Shown one piece after another: positions 17,120 through 25,043 of a stretch of DNA of 64,000 nucleotides. The notes under the pieces were generated by a model, which was not told the origin of the DNA, ran no database searches, and was given only the letters and a program-made list of their open reading frames with translations. Positions within the stretch are counted from its first letter, which is position 1, and each line of letters begins with the position of its first letter. The position numbers were made by a program, and so were the translations under genes. This DNA comes from Gammaproteobacteria bacterium. GTDB lineage: Bacteria; Pseudomonadota; Gammaproteobacteria; DSM-16500. The stretch spans positions 1 through 64,000 of the forward strand of contig JAJPGW010000010.1 in the NCBI GenBank assembly GCA_021325575.1, read 5' to 3'.

Positions 17120-19132
17120 TTAGTATATTTCCAGCGGGTCAACGTCGAGTGACCAATGTACGCGATGTTTGCCAGGAAGGGATTCGATTGCGGGGACTAA
17201 GTCTTTTAAAAAACGTTGCAGTACCGATCGGGTTGCCGCCTGAATCAACAATTGGACTCGGTGGCGTCCTGCGCGTTTCGGCATTAGAGCAGGAATGGGT
17301 CCCAAAATTCGAATATTTTTTCCAGTTACATCCGTGATATTTTTTATTTGCTGCAAGAACCCCGCAGCCTGGCGCGCATGATACGCTTCAGCGCGAAATA
17401 ATGCAAAGAAAAAATAGGGCGGCAAAAATGCAATTTGTCGTTCTTTTAAGAGACTGTCTGCGAACGATTTATAACCTTCGCGCAGCAATTGAATTAACAA
17501 GGGATGATCAGGATGATGGGTTTGTATCAACACTTTGCCCGGTTTTTCAGCGCGCCCGGCACGACCTGATACTTGCAGCAATAATTGTCCCATGCGTTCC
17601 AGCGCGCGAAAATCGGGACTAAAAAATCCACCGTCCGCATCGATGATCGCAACCAGCGTGACATTTGGAAAGTGGTGGCCTTTTGCTAGCATCTGAGTCC
17701 CAATCAAAATCTGATGCTCATTATTTTGAATTTGATCCAGCAATTTTTCTAAACTGCCTTTTCGTTGTGTGCTATCTCGATCGATGCGCGCAACGGACGC
17801 ATCAGGAAAATGGTTTGCTAAAACTTGTTCTAATTGTTCGGTGCCGAGACCAATCGTATGCAAGGATTTTTCCCCACAACCTTCACAATGCGTCATTAAT
17901 TTTTTTTGTGAATCACAATGATGACAACGTAAAGTGGATGAATGATGGTGATAAGTCATGCGCATATCGCAGCGTTTACAAACCGCCATCCAACCGCACT
18001 CATGACACATTAAAACGGGCGCAAATCCGCGCCGATTTAAAAATAGCATCACTTGTCCGCCGTTATTTAAATGCGTTTTAATTTCAGATAAAAGGGCGGG
18101 CGACAATCCTTGTTCTAGCGGTTTTTTGCAAATATTTAAAATTTGCACGTCGGGCATCGCGGCTTTTCCTGCACGCTTCGGCAAGGATAAATATTGATAG
18201 CGATTTTGTTCAGCATTATGCAGTGATTCGAGCGATGGCGTTGCGGATCCCAATACTATCGGAATGTGATTCATGTGCGCACGCATGATCGCGAGATCAC
18301 GCGCGTGATAGCGAAAACTGTCTTGTTGTTTGTAAGAAAGATCGTGCTCTTCATCGACAATCATCAAACCTAAATTTTTAAATGGCGTAAAAATTGCAGA
18401 CCGGGTGCCAATCATAATTTTGGCGTCACCGGTTTTTGCAGCAATCCATGCGTTGTAGCGTTCTTTTTCTGTCAGGCTGGAATGCCAAGCGATAATTTTT
18501 TCAGCAAAAAAATCGCGAAAGCGTTGCAATGTTTGTGGTGTTAATCCAATTTCAGGCACCAATACCAAAACTTGCTGATCTTTTTTTAAAAAATACTCGA
18601 TCGCATTTAAATACACTTCGGTTTTGCCGCTGCCGGTTACGCCATCTAATAAAAAAGGCTGGAATTGTCCACGCGATTTTTGAATTGCATCGACCGCTGT
18701 TTGCTGAGCGCTATTTAGCTCATGCATTTCACCTCTCCCCTTGTGGGAGAGGTCGACGCGCGAAGCGCGGCGGGTGAGGGGTGCTGTTGCGGGATTTTTC
18801 CCCTTCCGCAACAACCCCGGCAACGCAGCACTCAAAACTTCCCCAAGCGAATAATGATAATAATCCGCCGCCCAATGACACAATTGCCAAACATCAGCTG
18901 CAAACAAAGATTCTTCATCCAGCACCTCAGCAACCGGTTTCAATTTTTCCCAAGCAACATCCGGTGTTTCCGTGGTGGAAATAAAAATACCAGTCAAAAT
19001 CCGTTTACCAAACGGCACGCGCACGCGCAAACCAGGTACTAATTTTTCAACAGAATAATTTTCCGGCGGCAGATAGGAAAATAATCGGCGCAATGGGACA
19101 GGCAGGGCAATTTGTAAGGCGAGTTGAGTCAT
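17120..19132 (-). CDS. priA: Primosomal protein N' (PriA helicase), winged-helix region replaced
   Basis: Replication-restart helicase that binds stalled forks and loads the primosome. The 3'-DNA-binding domain occupies residues 1-110 and Walker A GVTGSGKT residues 164-171. The helicase carries DEEHD and GSATPSLES. The zinc-binding cluster has paired cysteines (CHECGW...CKRC...CHHC...CEGC), and the C-terminal domain is complete. At 670 aa it is about 60 shorter than E. coli PriA. The shortfall lies between residues 110 and 138, where the winged-helix domain should be. In its place are about 19 residues (117-135) encoded by a palindromic repeat in frame. All catalytic motifs remain, so the gene is probably functional. 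Confidence 0.95.
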   Translation of the reverse strand: MTQLALQIALPVPLRRLFSYLPPENYSVEKLVPGLRVRVPFGKRILTGIFISTTETPDVAWEKLKPVAEVLDEESLFAADVWQLCHWAADYYHYSLGEVLSAALPGLLRKGKNPATAPLTRRASRVDLSHKGRGEMHELNSAQQTAVDAIQKSRGQFQPFLLDGVTGSGKTEVYLNAIEYFLKKDQQVLVLVPEIGLTPQTLQRFRDFFAEKIIAWHSSLTEKERYNAWIAAKTGDAKIMIGTRSAIFTPFKNLGLMIVDEEHDLSYKQQDSFRYHARDLAIMRAHMNHIPIVLGSATPSLESLHNAEQNRYQYLSLPKRAGKAAMPDVQILNICKKPLEQGLSPALLSEIKTHLNNGGQVMLFLNRRGFAPVLMCHECGWMAVCKRCDMRMTYHHHSSTLRCHHCDSQKKLMTHCEGCGEKSLHTIGLGTEQLEQVLANHFPDASVARIDRDSTQRKGSLEKLLDQIQNNEHQILIGTQMLAKGHHFPNVTLVAIIDADGGFFSPDFRALERMGQLLLQVSGRAGRAEKPGKVLIQTHHPDHPLLIQLLREGYKSFADSLLKERQIAFLPPYFFFALFRAEAYHARQAAGFLQQIKNITDVTGKNIRILGPIPALMPKRAGRHRVQLLIQAATRSVLQRFLKDLVPAIESLPGKHRVHWSLDVDPLEIY
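18732..18781. repeat. Palindromic repeat inserted in frame in priA
   Basis: CCTCTCCC-cttgt-GGGAGAGG (18732-18752) is followed by a CGCGC-gaa-GCGCG hairpin and GGGTGAGGGG. This is the form of a widespread intergenic palindromic element. Here it encodes APLTRRASRVDLSHKGRGE within PriA, with no stop codon. Confidence 0.85.
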
Positions 19133-19192
19133 GGCCCTTAATTTAATGGAGACCCAAACCGAATGCTAGGATTTTTGATTTTTGAGATGAAC

Positions 19193-19220
19193 AAAAAGGG
19201 CTTTGTCAGATACAAAGCCC
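19193..19220 (-). terminator. Rho-independent terminator of the 19750 gene
   Basis: Minus strand GGGCTTTGT-atctg-ACAAAGCCC (perfect 9-bp stem) followed by TTTTTG, starting about 20 nt after the stop at 19241. Confidence 0.9.
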
Positions 19221-19240
19221 GACGATTGAAAAATGAATCG

Positions 19241-19750
19241 TTAAACGCGATAAGAGGACATTAAGTTATTATATTCTTCATCTCGCATATGACTTGCAGC
19301 CATACTAGCCGCAACAATATGAAGAGAATCATACTTAGAAATATCAACCTCGTTATTTCCAGATCTTAGTATCCCCATAATCTCTTTCGTTTCTTTAAGC
19401 TGATGACAAGCTTCCACAATGGATTCGATAGGGTAGCCCCTGAAGTCACCCTTTTTCTTACGATTAAGAATAGCAAGTATCTCGCTTGCTTCTTCTTTCG
19501 GTGAGGGTGATCTATTTGACGTTGGAGATGGACTTTTTTTGCCCCCAAATAAACCTGCTACTGTATGATCGAAGCTTGTTGTACGGTTAAGCTTTGTTTC
19601 GCCTGAATTAGGACTAGTAGGAGTCCTAGAGCTTGCTTTTCTGGCTGATGAAGTCCTCATAAGTTCCGGGCCAGGCGCAGACTGGGTTTGCGTTGGTTTT
19701 GCGTCATCATCCTTTATAGGATTAAAACCGCGTGATTGGGATAAAGCCAT
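19241..19750 (-). CDS. Orphan 169-aa protein with disordered N-terminus
   Basis: I do not recognise a family. Residues 1-90 are rich in Ser, Thr, Pro and Lys and probably disordered. Residues about 90-169 are helical (EASEILAILNRKKKGDF, IVEACHQLKETKEIMGILRS) and end in a short charged tail. There is no signal peptide or membrane helix. The ATG has a CGAGGT site, as do several of the orphan genes. It is divergent from the PmrA-box gene at 19937. Upstream on its own strand are TTAA cores 12 bp apart, one base off a PmrA spacing. An effector role is possible but only inferred from composition and context. Confidence 0.7.
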   Translation of the reverse strand: MALSQSRGFNPIKDDDAKPTQTQSAPGPELMRTSSARKASSRTPTSPNSGETKLNRTTSFDHTVAGLFGGKKSPSPTSNRSPSPKEEASEILAILNRKKKGDFRGYPIESIVEACHQLKETKEIMGILRSGNNEVDISKYDSLHIVAASMAASHMRDEEYNNLMSSYRV

Positions 19751-19872
19751 TATATACCTCGTTTTTCAATAATAATTAATAAGTTATAGTTATATTTCGA
19801 TCAGTTATTAATCAATTTGTTAATAAATACAAGTCATTGATAGCTGATTTATGGTAATTTTACACAAGTTTC

Positions 19873-19906
19873 TTTAAGGTTTTCTTAAAAATCCCTATGA
19901 TACAAT
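19873..19906 (+). promoter_or_regulatory. PmrA-type box and -10 upstream of the 19937 gene
   Basis: TTTAAG-GTTTT-CTTAAA (19873-19889), then 11 bp, then TACAAT (19901-19906). Box geometry and -10 hexamer are the same as at 45461-45494. Confidence 0.65.
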
Positions 19907-19936
19907 TTAATTAATTAAAGATAGCGGGGGTCTCCC

Positions 19937-20821
19937 ATGGCGGGTTATACAGGCTTTCTTCATCAGAGCCACATCAAGCAATTAGCTGAACAAATCCTTG
20001 AAAAAATCAAGGACCGAGGTCTATTTACGGATTTAGTAAATAATGCTGAGTTTAAGGAACGGGTTACTGAGAGCTTATCCAAGACAATTAATAATGCCTT
20101 TCAAAGCGGTGTACCTGTCACGCAATTATTAAATGACAAAGAAGGATTTGCGACCAAAATGGTATTGGACCTCGCCATTCAGCATCATTTCTTAAGCAAA
20201 GATGTGCCGAAACCCGATACAACTGTTTTATTTATCGATAAAGAAAAAGATCCTGAAAAATATGAAATAGCATTACGTAAATTTTATAAAGATATTTTAA
20301 CTGAACAATTCAAACCCGAGCTTGAATCCAAAAAATTGACTGAAAAAGACATCGATAATTTTGTTGATAAATTAATAAAAAATCCTGAATTAATGTTACA
20401 AACGCGCAAAAAAGACACCCCAAAACCTGTTCCTGCCAATTCCAGCGACAAAGAAGAACAAGAAAAAGAGGATCTTTTTGAGATGGCTATGGGTGTGATT
20501 GCAAGAGCGGGTGCATATATGCCTGCCGCTTTTCAGGGAGGAGCTAAATCAAATTCATTGGCATGGGCGGCGCAGTATGTATATTTTCAAGCGACAAACC
20601 CAATGGCCAAAGAAGAGTTGGAAGATACTACATCAACACGAGATTTTGCGGCGGTAGAAATTGAAGCGCGTGATCGGAGTATGGGCATTTCACCTGATTT
20701 GATCCCAGATCAATCACCCGATGAAGAACTCGCTGAGAGTACATTAAATACTCTAGTAGAATTAGGTAGTGAAACGCTGACCTCTTTTACCCATAGTAAT
20801 AAATTAGTAAAAGGAGGATAG
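19937..20821 (+). CDS. Orphan 294-aa protein, candidate PmrA-regulated effector
   Basis: I do not recognise a family. The protein is largely helical and charged. There is a Lys/Glu-rich segment (residues about 165-185) and a short hydrophobic stretch (FEMAMGVIARAGAYMPAAF, about 187-205) that could be a buried helix. The C-terminus is acidic. The ATG has a strong GGGGG site 7 nt upstream and a PmrA-type box ends 47 bp before it. The thioesterase gene follows 11 nt after the stop, so they may be cotranscribed. No signal peptide is present, consistent with a type IV rather than Sec substrate (inference). Confidence 0.8.
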   Translation: MAGYTGFLHQSHIKQLAEQILEKIKDRGLFTDLVNNAEFKERVTESLSKTINNAFQSGVPVTQLLNDKEGFATKMVLDLAIQHHFLSKDVPKPDTTVLFIDKEKDPEKYEIALRKFYKDILTEQFKPELESKKLTEKDIDNFVDKLIKNPELMLQTRKKDTPKPVPANSSDKEEQEKEDLFEMAMGVIARAGAYMPAAFQGGAKSNSLAWAAQYVYFQATNPMAKEELEDTTSTRDFAAVEIEARDRSMGISPDLIPDQSPDEELAESTLNTLVELGSETLTSFTHSNKLVKGG

Positions 20822-20832
20822 TAAATAAAAAA

Positions 20833-21285
20833 ATGGAAAACACTTTTTCACTGGACGAACTAACCAAAACATTAACCGCCATCCCGTTTAATCAAATGCT
20901 TGGCCTCACGCTCGACACCATCGAAGACGACCACATCGTCATGAGCTTCGTCATGAAAAAAGATTTAATCGGCAATTTTTTTCACGGCATTTTACATGGC
21001 GGCGTGATTTCTTCTGTATTAGACATGGCAGGCGGTGTCGCGGCTATTGCAACTGCTGTGAGAAAACATCACGGCAAATCCATAGATGAACTCAAAGAAA
21101 TTCTAAGCAAAACCAGCACAGTCAATTTAAATATTAATTTTCTCCGCCCCGGAAAAGGAAAACAATTTACCGCCAAATCTTCCGTGATCCGCAGTGGCAA
21201 CAAATTAAGTTTTACGCACATGGATTTACAAAACGAAGAAGGGCATCTCATTGCAACGGGGTCGGCAACGTATTTAATTGGCTAA
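20833..21285 (+). CDS. PaaI/YigI-type hotdog-fold thioesterase
   Basis: A 150-aa acyl-CoA thioesterase of the hotdog superfamily. The motif HGILHGGVISSVLDMAGG matches the PaaI/YigI active-site helix (HGG followed by an acidic residue). The C-terminal strands VNLNINFLRPGKGKQF and GHLIATGSATYLIG are typical. It would hydrolyse an acyl- or aryl-CoA in the cytoplasm; the substrate cannot be told. It lies between two orphan genes, 11 nt after the first and 6 nt before the next, as if in one transcript. Confidence 0.88.
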   Translation: MENTFSLDELTKTLTAIPFNQMLGLTLDTIEDDHIVMSFVMKKDLIGNFFHGILHGGVISSVLDMAGGVAAIATAVRKHHGKSIDELKEILSKTSTVNLNINFLRPGKGKQFTAKSSVIRSGNKLSFTHMDLQNEEGHLIATGSATYLIG

Positions 21286-21291
21286 CAATTC

Positions 21292-22155
21292 ATGCAAAGA
21301 AACTACTCTGATTCGCGCATTAAGGAATTACTGGATGATTTCCAACCGGGTGCCACCGAACAAAAACCTGAACCCTCCGCAGTCCTAATGCCAGGCGAAA
21401 TGCCTCTCTATCGCGAAGGATCCGCCAATCACGAAGTAAAAAATGCCGATGTCGAAGGCGGTTCAAAACCTTTATTTTCTGCAGATTTTATCCAAGGATA
21501 CCAACAAGAATGTGTTAAATTGCTTGCGCTGGTCGGCGAAAAAAAATCGCAAGACGAAGTCCGACAAAAATTTGAAACGCTGCTTTCAACCATGAGCGAT
21601 TTAGTGGTGCAAAATCGACATGAAATTTTTTCCCGCAAACACAACCGGTTCGTCGAACTAGGAATAATTTGGCCGCTCGTCATCGTGCCAAATATTGATG
21701 GTGACCAAGAAGGAGTGAACGTCATTTTCAGAGAACAAATCGTATCCTTTCAGAAAAATTTTCAAAAAAATTGTTTAGCCAATATCGCAGTTCATCATCC
21801 TGAGTTTAAGCAAGGGTATAACCAAACCATTGATAGCGCACAAAGACAAGTCGATCGCCTAAACGGTCGTCTCAGAACCAATGACTGTTTAAAATTCCTC
21901 GCATGTATTAGCTGTCCCTTGGTTTTTTGTTTTACCTTGGGACATTGTTTTGGCTTCGGAAATCCCTGCGATCAGGAAGAGCCCGCAGACTGCGCCCATT
22001 GGGCAAGAGAATGCGGCGAAGCCCCTTTGCGTCACGGCGCCCGTTGCACCTTACTGGCGCCCTGTGCAAGCGATGACAAATTGATTGAGGATGACCATGA
22101 ATGTTATGAAGCAATCCAGCAATTTGGACAAGTTGCGGCCAGGATGAAAATGTAA
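21292..22155 (+). CDS. Orphan 287-aa protein with cysteine-rich C-terminal region
   Basis: I do not recognise a family. Residues 1-60 are polar and probably disordered; residues about 65-200 are helical. A region of about 70 residues then has eleven cysteines, beginning with a hydrophobic CISCPLVFCFTLGHCFG that could be a membrane-inserting or palmitoylated segment and continuing with Cys/His-spaced residues that could bind metal. The gene starts 6 nt after the thioesterase stop. Cys-rich, partly hydrophobic tails occur in lipidated effectors, but this is speculation. Confidence 0.75.
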   Translation: MQRNYSDSRIKELLDDFQPGATEQKPEPSAVLMPGEMPLYREGSANHEVKNADVEGGSKPLFSADFIQGYQQECVKLLALVGEKKSQDEVRQKFETLLSTMSDLVVQNRHEIFSRKHNRFVELGIIWPLVIVPNIDGDQEGVNVIFREQIVSFQKNFQKNCLANIAVHHPEFKQGYNQTIDSAQRQVDRLNGRLRTNDCLKFLACISCPLVFCFTLGHCFGFGNPCDQEEPADCAHWARECGEAPLRHGARCTLLAPCASDDKLIEDDHECYEAIQQFGQVAARMKM

Positions 22156-22210
22156 TCGTCTTTATGTTATCCTCACTTTCGGAAACTGATAATTAAAAGG
22201 GAAGATTAAT

Positions 22211-23350
22211 ATGCATAAAATACTCATTGTGGGTGCAGGAAAAATCGGTACATTGATCGCAGTTTTATTATCCAGTTCAAAAGATTATCAAGTTTATCTC
22301 GCAGACATTAATATCGAAAATAATTTTTTAAAAGAACTCGCTAAAAAAAATCCGAATTTAAAATTAATTCAATTAGACGCGCAAAACCACGCGCAAATGT
22401 CAGAATTTTTGAAAAAAAATAAAATGCAGGGCATTGTTTCCAGCTTGCCATACTATTGCAATGTTCCGATTGCAAAAATCGCCAAAGAATTTAATTTAAA
22501 TTATTTTGATCTGACAGAAGATACCGGCGTTGCTGAAACCGTTGCAGAATTATCAAAAAATGCGACCAATGCCTTTGTTCCACAGTGCGGTTTGGCACCT
22601 GGATTTATCAGCATTGTTGCCAATCATTTAATGAAACATTTTCCCACATTAGATACCGTTAAAATGCGCGTTGGTGCATTGCCACTGAATATCAGCAACG
22701 CATTGCAATATTCACTCACCTGGTCCACCGATGGTTTAATAAATGAATATGGTAATTTTTGTGAAGCCATTCAAGATGGCAAAACGGTTTCTCTGCCGCC
22801 ATTGGATGATCTCGAAGAAATTAAAATTAATGGCTTAACGTACGAAGCATTTAACACCTCCGGCGGAATCGGTTCGCTCGCAGAAACCTACAAAGGCAAA
22901 GTCAAAAATATCGGTTACAAAACCATACGTTATCCCGGCCATTGCGAAAAAATGCGTTTTTTAATGAATGATCTTAATTTAAATCATGATCGTGATATGC
23001 TAAAACGTATTTTAGAAAATGCGATTCCAAAAACAGCGCAGGATGTGGTGCTGGTTTATGTTTCCGTGACTGGCATGCAGCATAATCAATTTTGTGAAGA
23101 AAACTATGTCAAAAAATTCTATCCCGCTGAAATTCATGGTCAAGTATGGTCCGCGATTCAGCTGACGACAGCTTGCTCGCTTGCTGCGGTTCTAGATTGT
23201 GTAATGTCAAATCCTGGAAAATACAAAGGTCACGTAAAACAGGAAGAATTCACCCTGGATGATTTGATCACCAACCGTTTTGGTCATTACTACGCATACG
23301 GAGACCCCACCGAAAAAAAGTTTGAAAGTGCGTCCGCAACAATAGAATAA
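22211..23350 (+). CDS. Saccharopine dehydrogenase family protein
   Basis: A 379-aa NAD(P)-dependent oxidoreductase with a Rossmann fingerprint at the N-terminus (ILIVGAGKIGTLIAVLL), followed by the saccharopine dehydrogenase catalytic domain (PQCGLAPGFISIVANHL and GGIGSLAETYKGKVKNIGYKTIRYPGH). The glutamate-forming enzyme converts saccharopine to 2-aminoadipate-6-semialdehyde and glutamate. The next gene, 15 nt on, encodes the dehydrogenase for that semialdehyde, which supports this direction. GGGAAG lies 9 nt before the ATG. Lysine-ketoglutarate reductase is not in the window. Carboxynorspermidine dehydrogenase is an alternative but is not favoured by context. Confidence 0.88.
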   Translation: MHKILIVGAGKIGTLIAVLLSSSKDYQVYLADINIENNFLKELAKKNPNLKLIQLDAQNHAQMSEFLKKNKMQGIVSSLPYYCNVPIAKIAKEFNLNYFDLTEDTGVAETVAELSKNATNAFVPQCGLAPGFISIVANHLMKHFPTLDTVKMRVGALPLNISNALQYSLTWSTDGLINEYGNFCEAIQDGKTVSLPPLDDLEEIKINGLTYEAFNTSGGIGSLAETYKGKVKNIGYKTIRYPGHCEKMRFLMNDLNLNHDRDMLKRILENAIPKTAQDVVLVYVSVTGMQHNQFCEENYVKKFYPAEIHGQVWSAIQLTTACSLAAVLDCVMSNPGKYKGHVKQEEFTLDDLITNRFGHYYAYGDPTEKKFESASATIE

Positions 23351-23365
23351 TAAAATGGAGTGATA

Positions 23366-24886
23366 ATGAAAATTTTGCAACCTCTCAATCTTTCAGGAAA
23401 AAATTCAGGAACGAGCACGGGATCTAACTGGTGGTCAAAGACCACCAGTGCCGGTGAAATTGTTTCTTATAATCCCACCAATGGGCAACCGATTGCATCG
23501 GTTTATAATGCCTCCAAAGAAGATTATGAACATGTCGTAAAAACTTCTCTGTCCGCATTTCAAAAATGGCGAACGGTTCCCGCACCAAAACGCGGGGAAA
23601 TCATTCGTTTGGTCGGCGAAGAATTACGAAAATTCAAAGACCAGTTAGGCAGTCTCGTGTCTTTGGAAATGGGCAAATCTAAACAAGAAGGAAACGGCGA
23701 AGTCCAAGAAATGATTGATATGGCAGACCTCGCAGTCGGTCAATCGCGCATGTTGTATGGCAATACCATGCATTCAGAACGTCCCGAACATCGCATGTAC
23801 GAACAATGGCAACCACTCGGGGTGATTGGTGTGATCTCTGCTTTTAATTTTCCCGTTGCAGTTTGGGCGTGGAATGCATTTATTGCTGCGATCGCAGGCG
23901 ATACGGTCATCTGGAAACCATCACCAAAGACGCCACTTTGCGCTGTTGCAGTCCAACATATTTGCAATACAGTGCTTGAAAAAGCAGGATATCCTGGCAT
24001 TTTTTCACTTTTTATCAGCAGTGATAATGCGCTTTCCGAACATTTTGTTTCCGACAATCGCATTCCATTAATTTCATTTACAGGATCAACACAAGTCGGC
24101 AAAAAAGTAAATGAAATCGTCGCGCATCGGTTAGGAAGATCGTTATTAGAACTCAGCGGTAACAATGCAATTATTGTTGATGAAAGCGCGGATTTAAAAC
24201 TTGCAGTCCCCGCCATTGTTTTCGGCGCAGTTGGAACCGCAGGACAAAGATGCACAACCACTCGCCGATTATTTGTTCATGAAAAAATTTACGATACGTT
24301 AGTCTCATCGTTAGTTAAAGCCTATAAAAAAATCACAATTGGTGATCCCTTAGATGAAAAAAATTTAATGGGACCGCTAATTGATAAAATGGCAGTGGAT
24401 CAGTTTTTAAAAACAATTGCAGATGTACGTGATGCCGGAGGAAAAATTTTATTTGGTGGAAAAGCATTACAACAGCCGGGTTTTTTTGTTGAACCCACTT
24501 TAGTTGAAGCCAAAAACCAATGGCCAATTGTTCAACATGAAACATTTGGTCCCATTTTATATGTGATGAAATTCAAAAATATCGAAGAAGCCATCGAAAT
24601 GCAAAATCATTCCGCGCATGGTTTATCTTCTGCTATTTTTACAAGAGATGTGCAGCATGCCGAAACATTTCTATCATCACGCGGCAGCGATTGTGGCATC
24701 GCTAATGTCAACATTGGAACATCAGGCGCAGAAATCGGCGGTGCCTTTGGCGGCGAAAAAGACACCGGCGGCGGCCGCGAAGCAGGCTCAGACTCTTGGA
24801 AAGCCTACATGCGCAGACAAACAAATACAATAAACTGGAGCCGTGAATTACCCTTAGCCCAAGGAATAAAATTCGAAATAGGATAA
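23366..24886 (+). CDS. amaB: ALDH7-type L-aminoadipate-semialdehyde dehydrogenase
   Basis: NAD-dependent aldehyde dehydrogenase of the antiquitin (ALDH7) type, about 506 aa, oxidising 2-aminoadipate-6-semialdehyde to 2-aminoadipate. Seen are [12 protein letters not shown], the general-base Glu in [12 protein letters not shown], the catalytic Cys in [14 protein letters not shown], and the ALDH7 C-terminal [23 protein letters not shown] choose ATG 23366 for GGAG 6 nt upstream; GTG 23360 is less likely. It lies immediately after the saccharopine dehydrogenase, so the two steps are consecutive. A long inverted repeat follows before the next gene. Confidence 0.9.
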   Translation: MKILQPLNLSGKNSGTSTGSNWWSKTTSAGEIVSYNPTNGQPIASVYNASKEDYEHVVKTSLSAFQKWRTVPAPKRGEIIRLVGEELRKFKDQLGSLVSLEMGKSKQEGNGEVQEMIDMADLAVGQSRMLYGNTMHSERPEHRMYEQWQPLGVIGVISAFNFPVAVWAWNAFIAAIAGDTVIWKPSPKTPLCAVAVQHICNTVLEKAGYPGIFSLFISSDNALSEHFVSDNRIPLISFTGSTQVGKKVNEIVAHRLGRSLLELSGNNAIIVDESADLKLAVPAIVFGAVGTAGQRCTTTRRLFVHEKIYDTLVSSLVKAYKKITIGDPLDEKNLMGPLIDKMAVDQFLKTIADVRDAGGKILFGGKALQQPGFFVEPTLVEAKNQWPIVQHETFGPILYVMKFKNIEEAIEMQNHSAHGLSSAIFTRDVQHAETFLSSRGSDCGIANVNIGTSGAEIGGAFGGEKDTGGGREAGSDSWKAYMRRQTNTINWSRELPLAQGIKFEIG

Positions 24887-24895
24887 CCCAACTGA

Positions 24896-25023
24896 GCTCC
24901 CGCTTTGAAGCCAAGTTGCGTTGAGAATCTCGCGACTTGTGTTTCATGGATGAAATACTAAAATACAGGGATGTATGCTCCCGGAGCGAGATTCTCAACG
25001 CAACTTGGCTTCGAAGCGGGAGC
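24896..25023. repeat. Long inverted repeat with two mini-hairpins in its loop (copy 2)
   Basis: 38-bp arms (24896-24933 and 24986-25023) are complementary with one mismatch. The loop holds TTTCATGGATGAAA (24942-24955) and ATACAGGGATGTAT (24963-24976). The same two loop motifs, in the opposite order, occur in the element at 7884-8017, whose arms are unrelated. Confidence 0.9.
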
Positions 25024-25043
25024 GAGCCCCCAAAGAGGTTTAA

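Noticed and set aside
19800-19850. TTAA cores upstream of the 19750 gene on the minus strand
   Set aside because: The cores are 12 bp apart instead of 11 and the flanking bases do not fit YTTAAK; likely chance in AT-rich DNA.
23740-24261. 173-aa minus-strand frame within the ALDH7 gene
   Set aside because: Shadow of a well-supported aldehyde dehydrogenase with all motifs intact on the plus strand.
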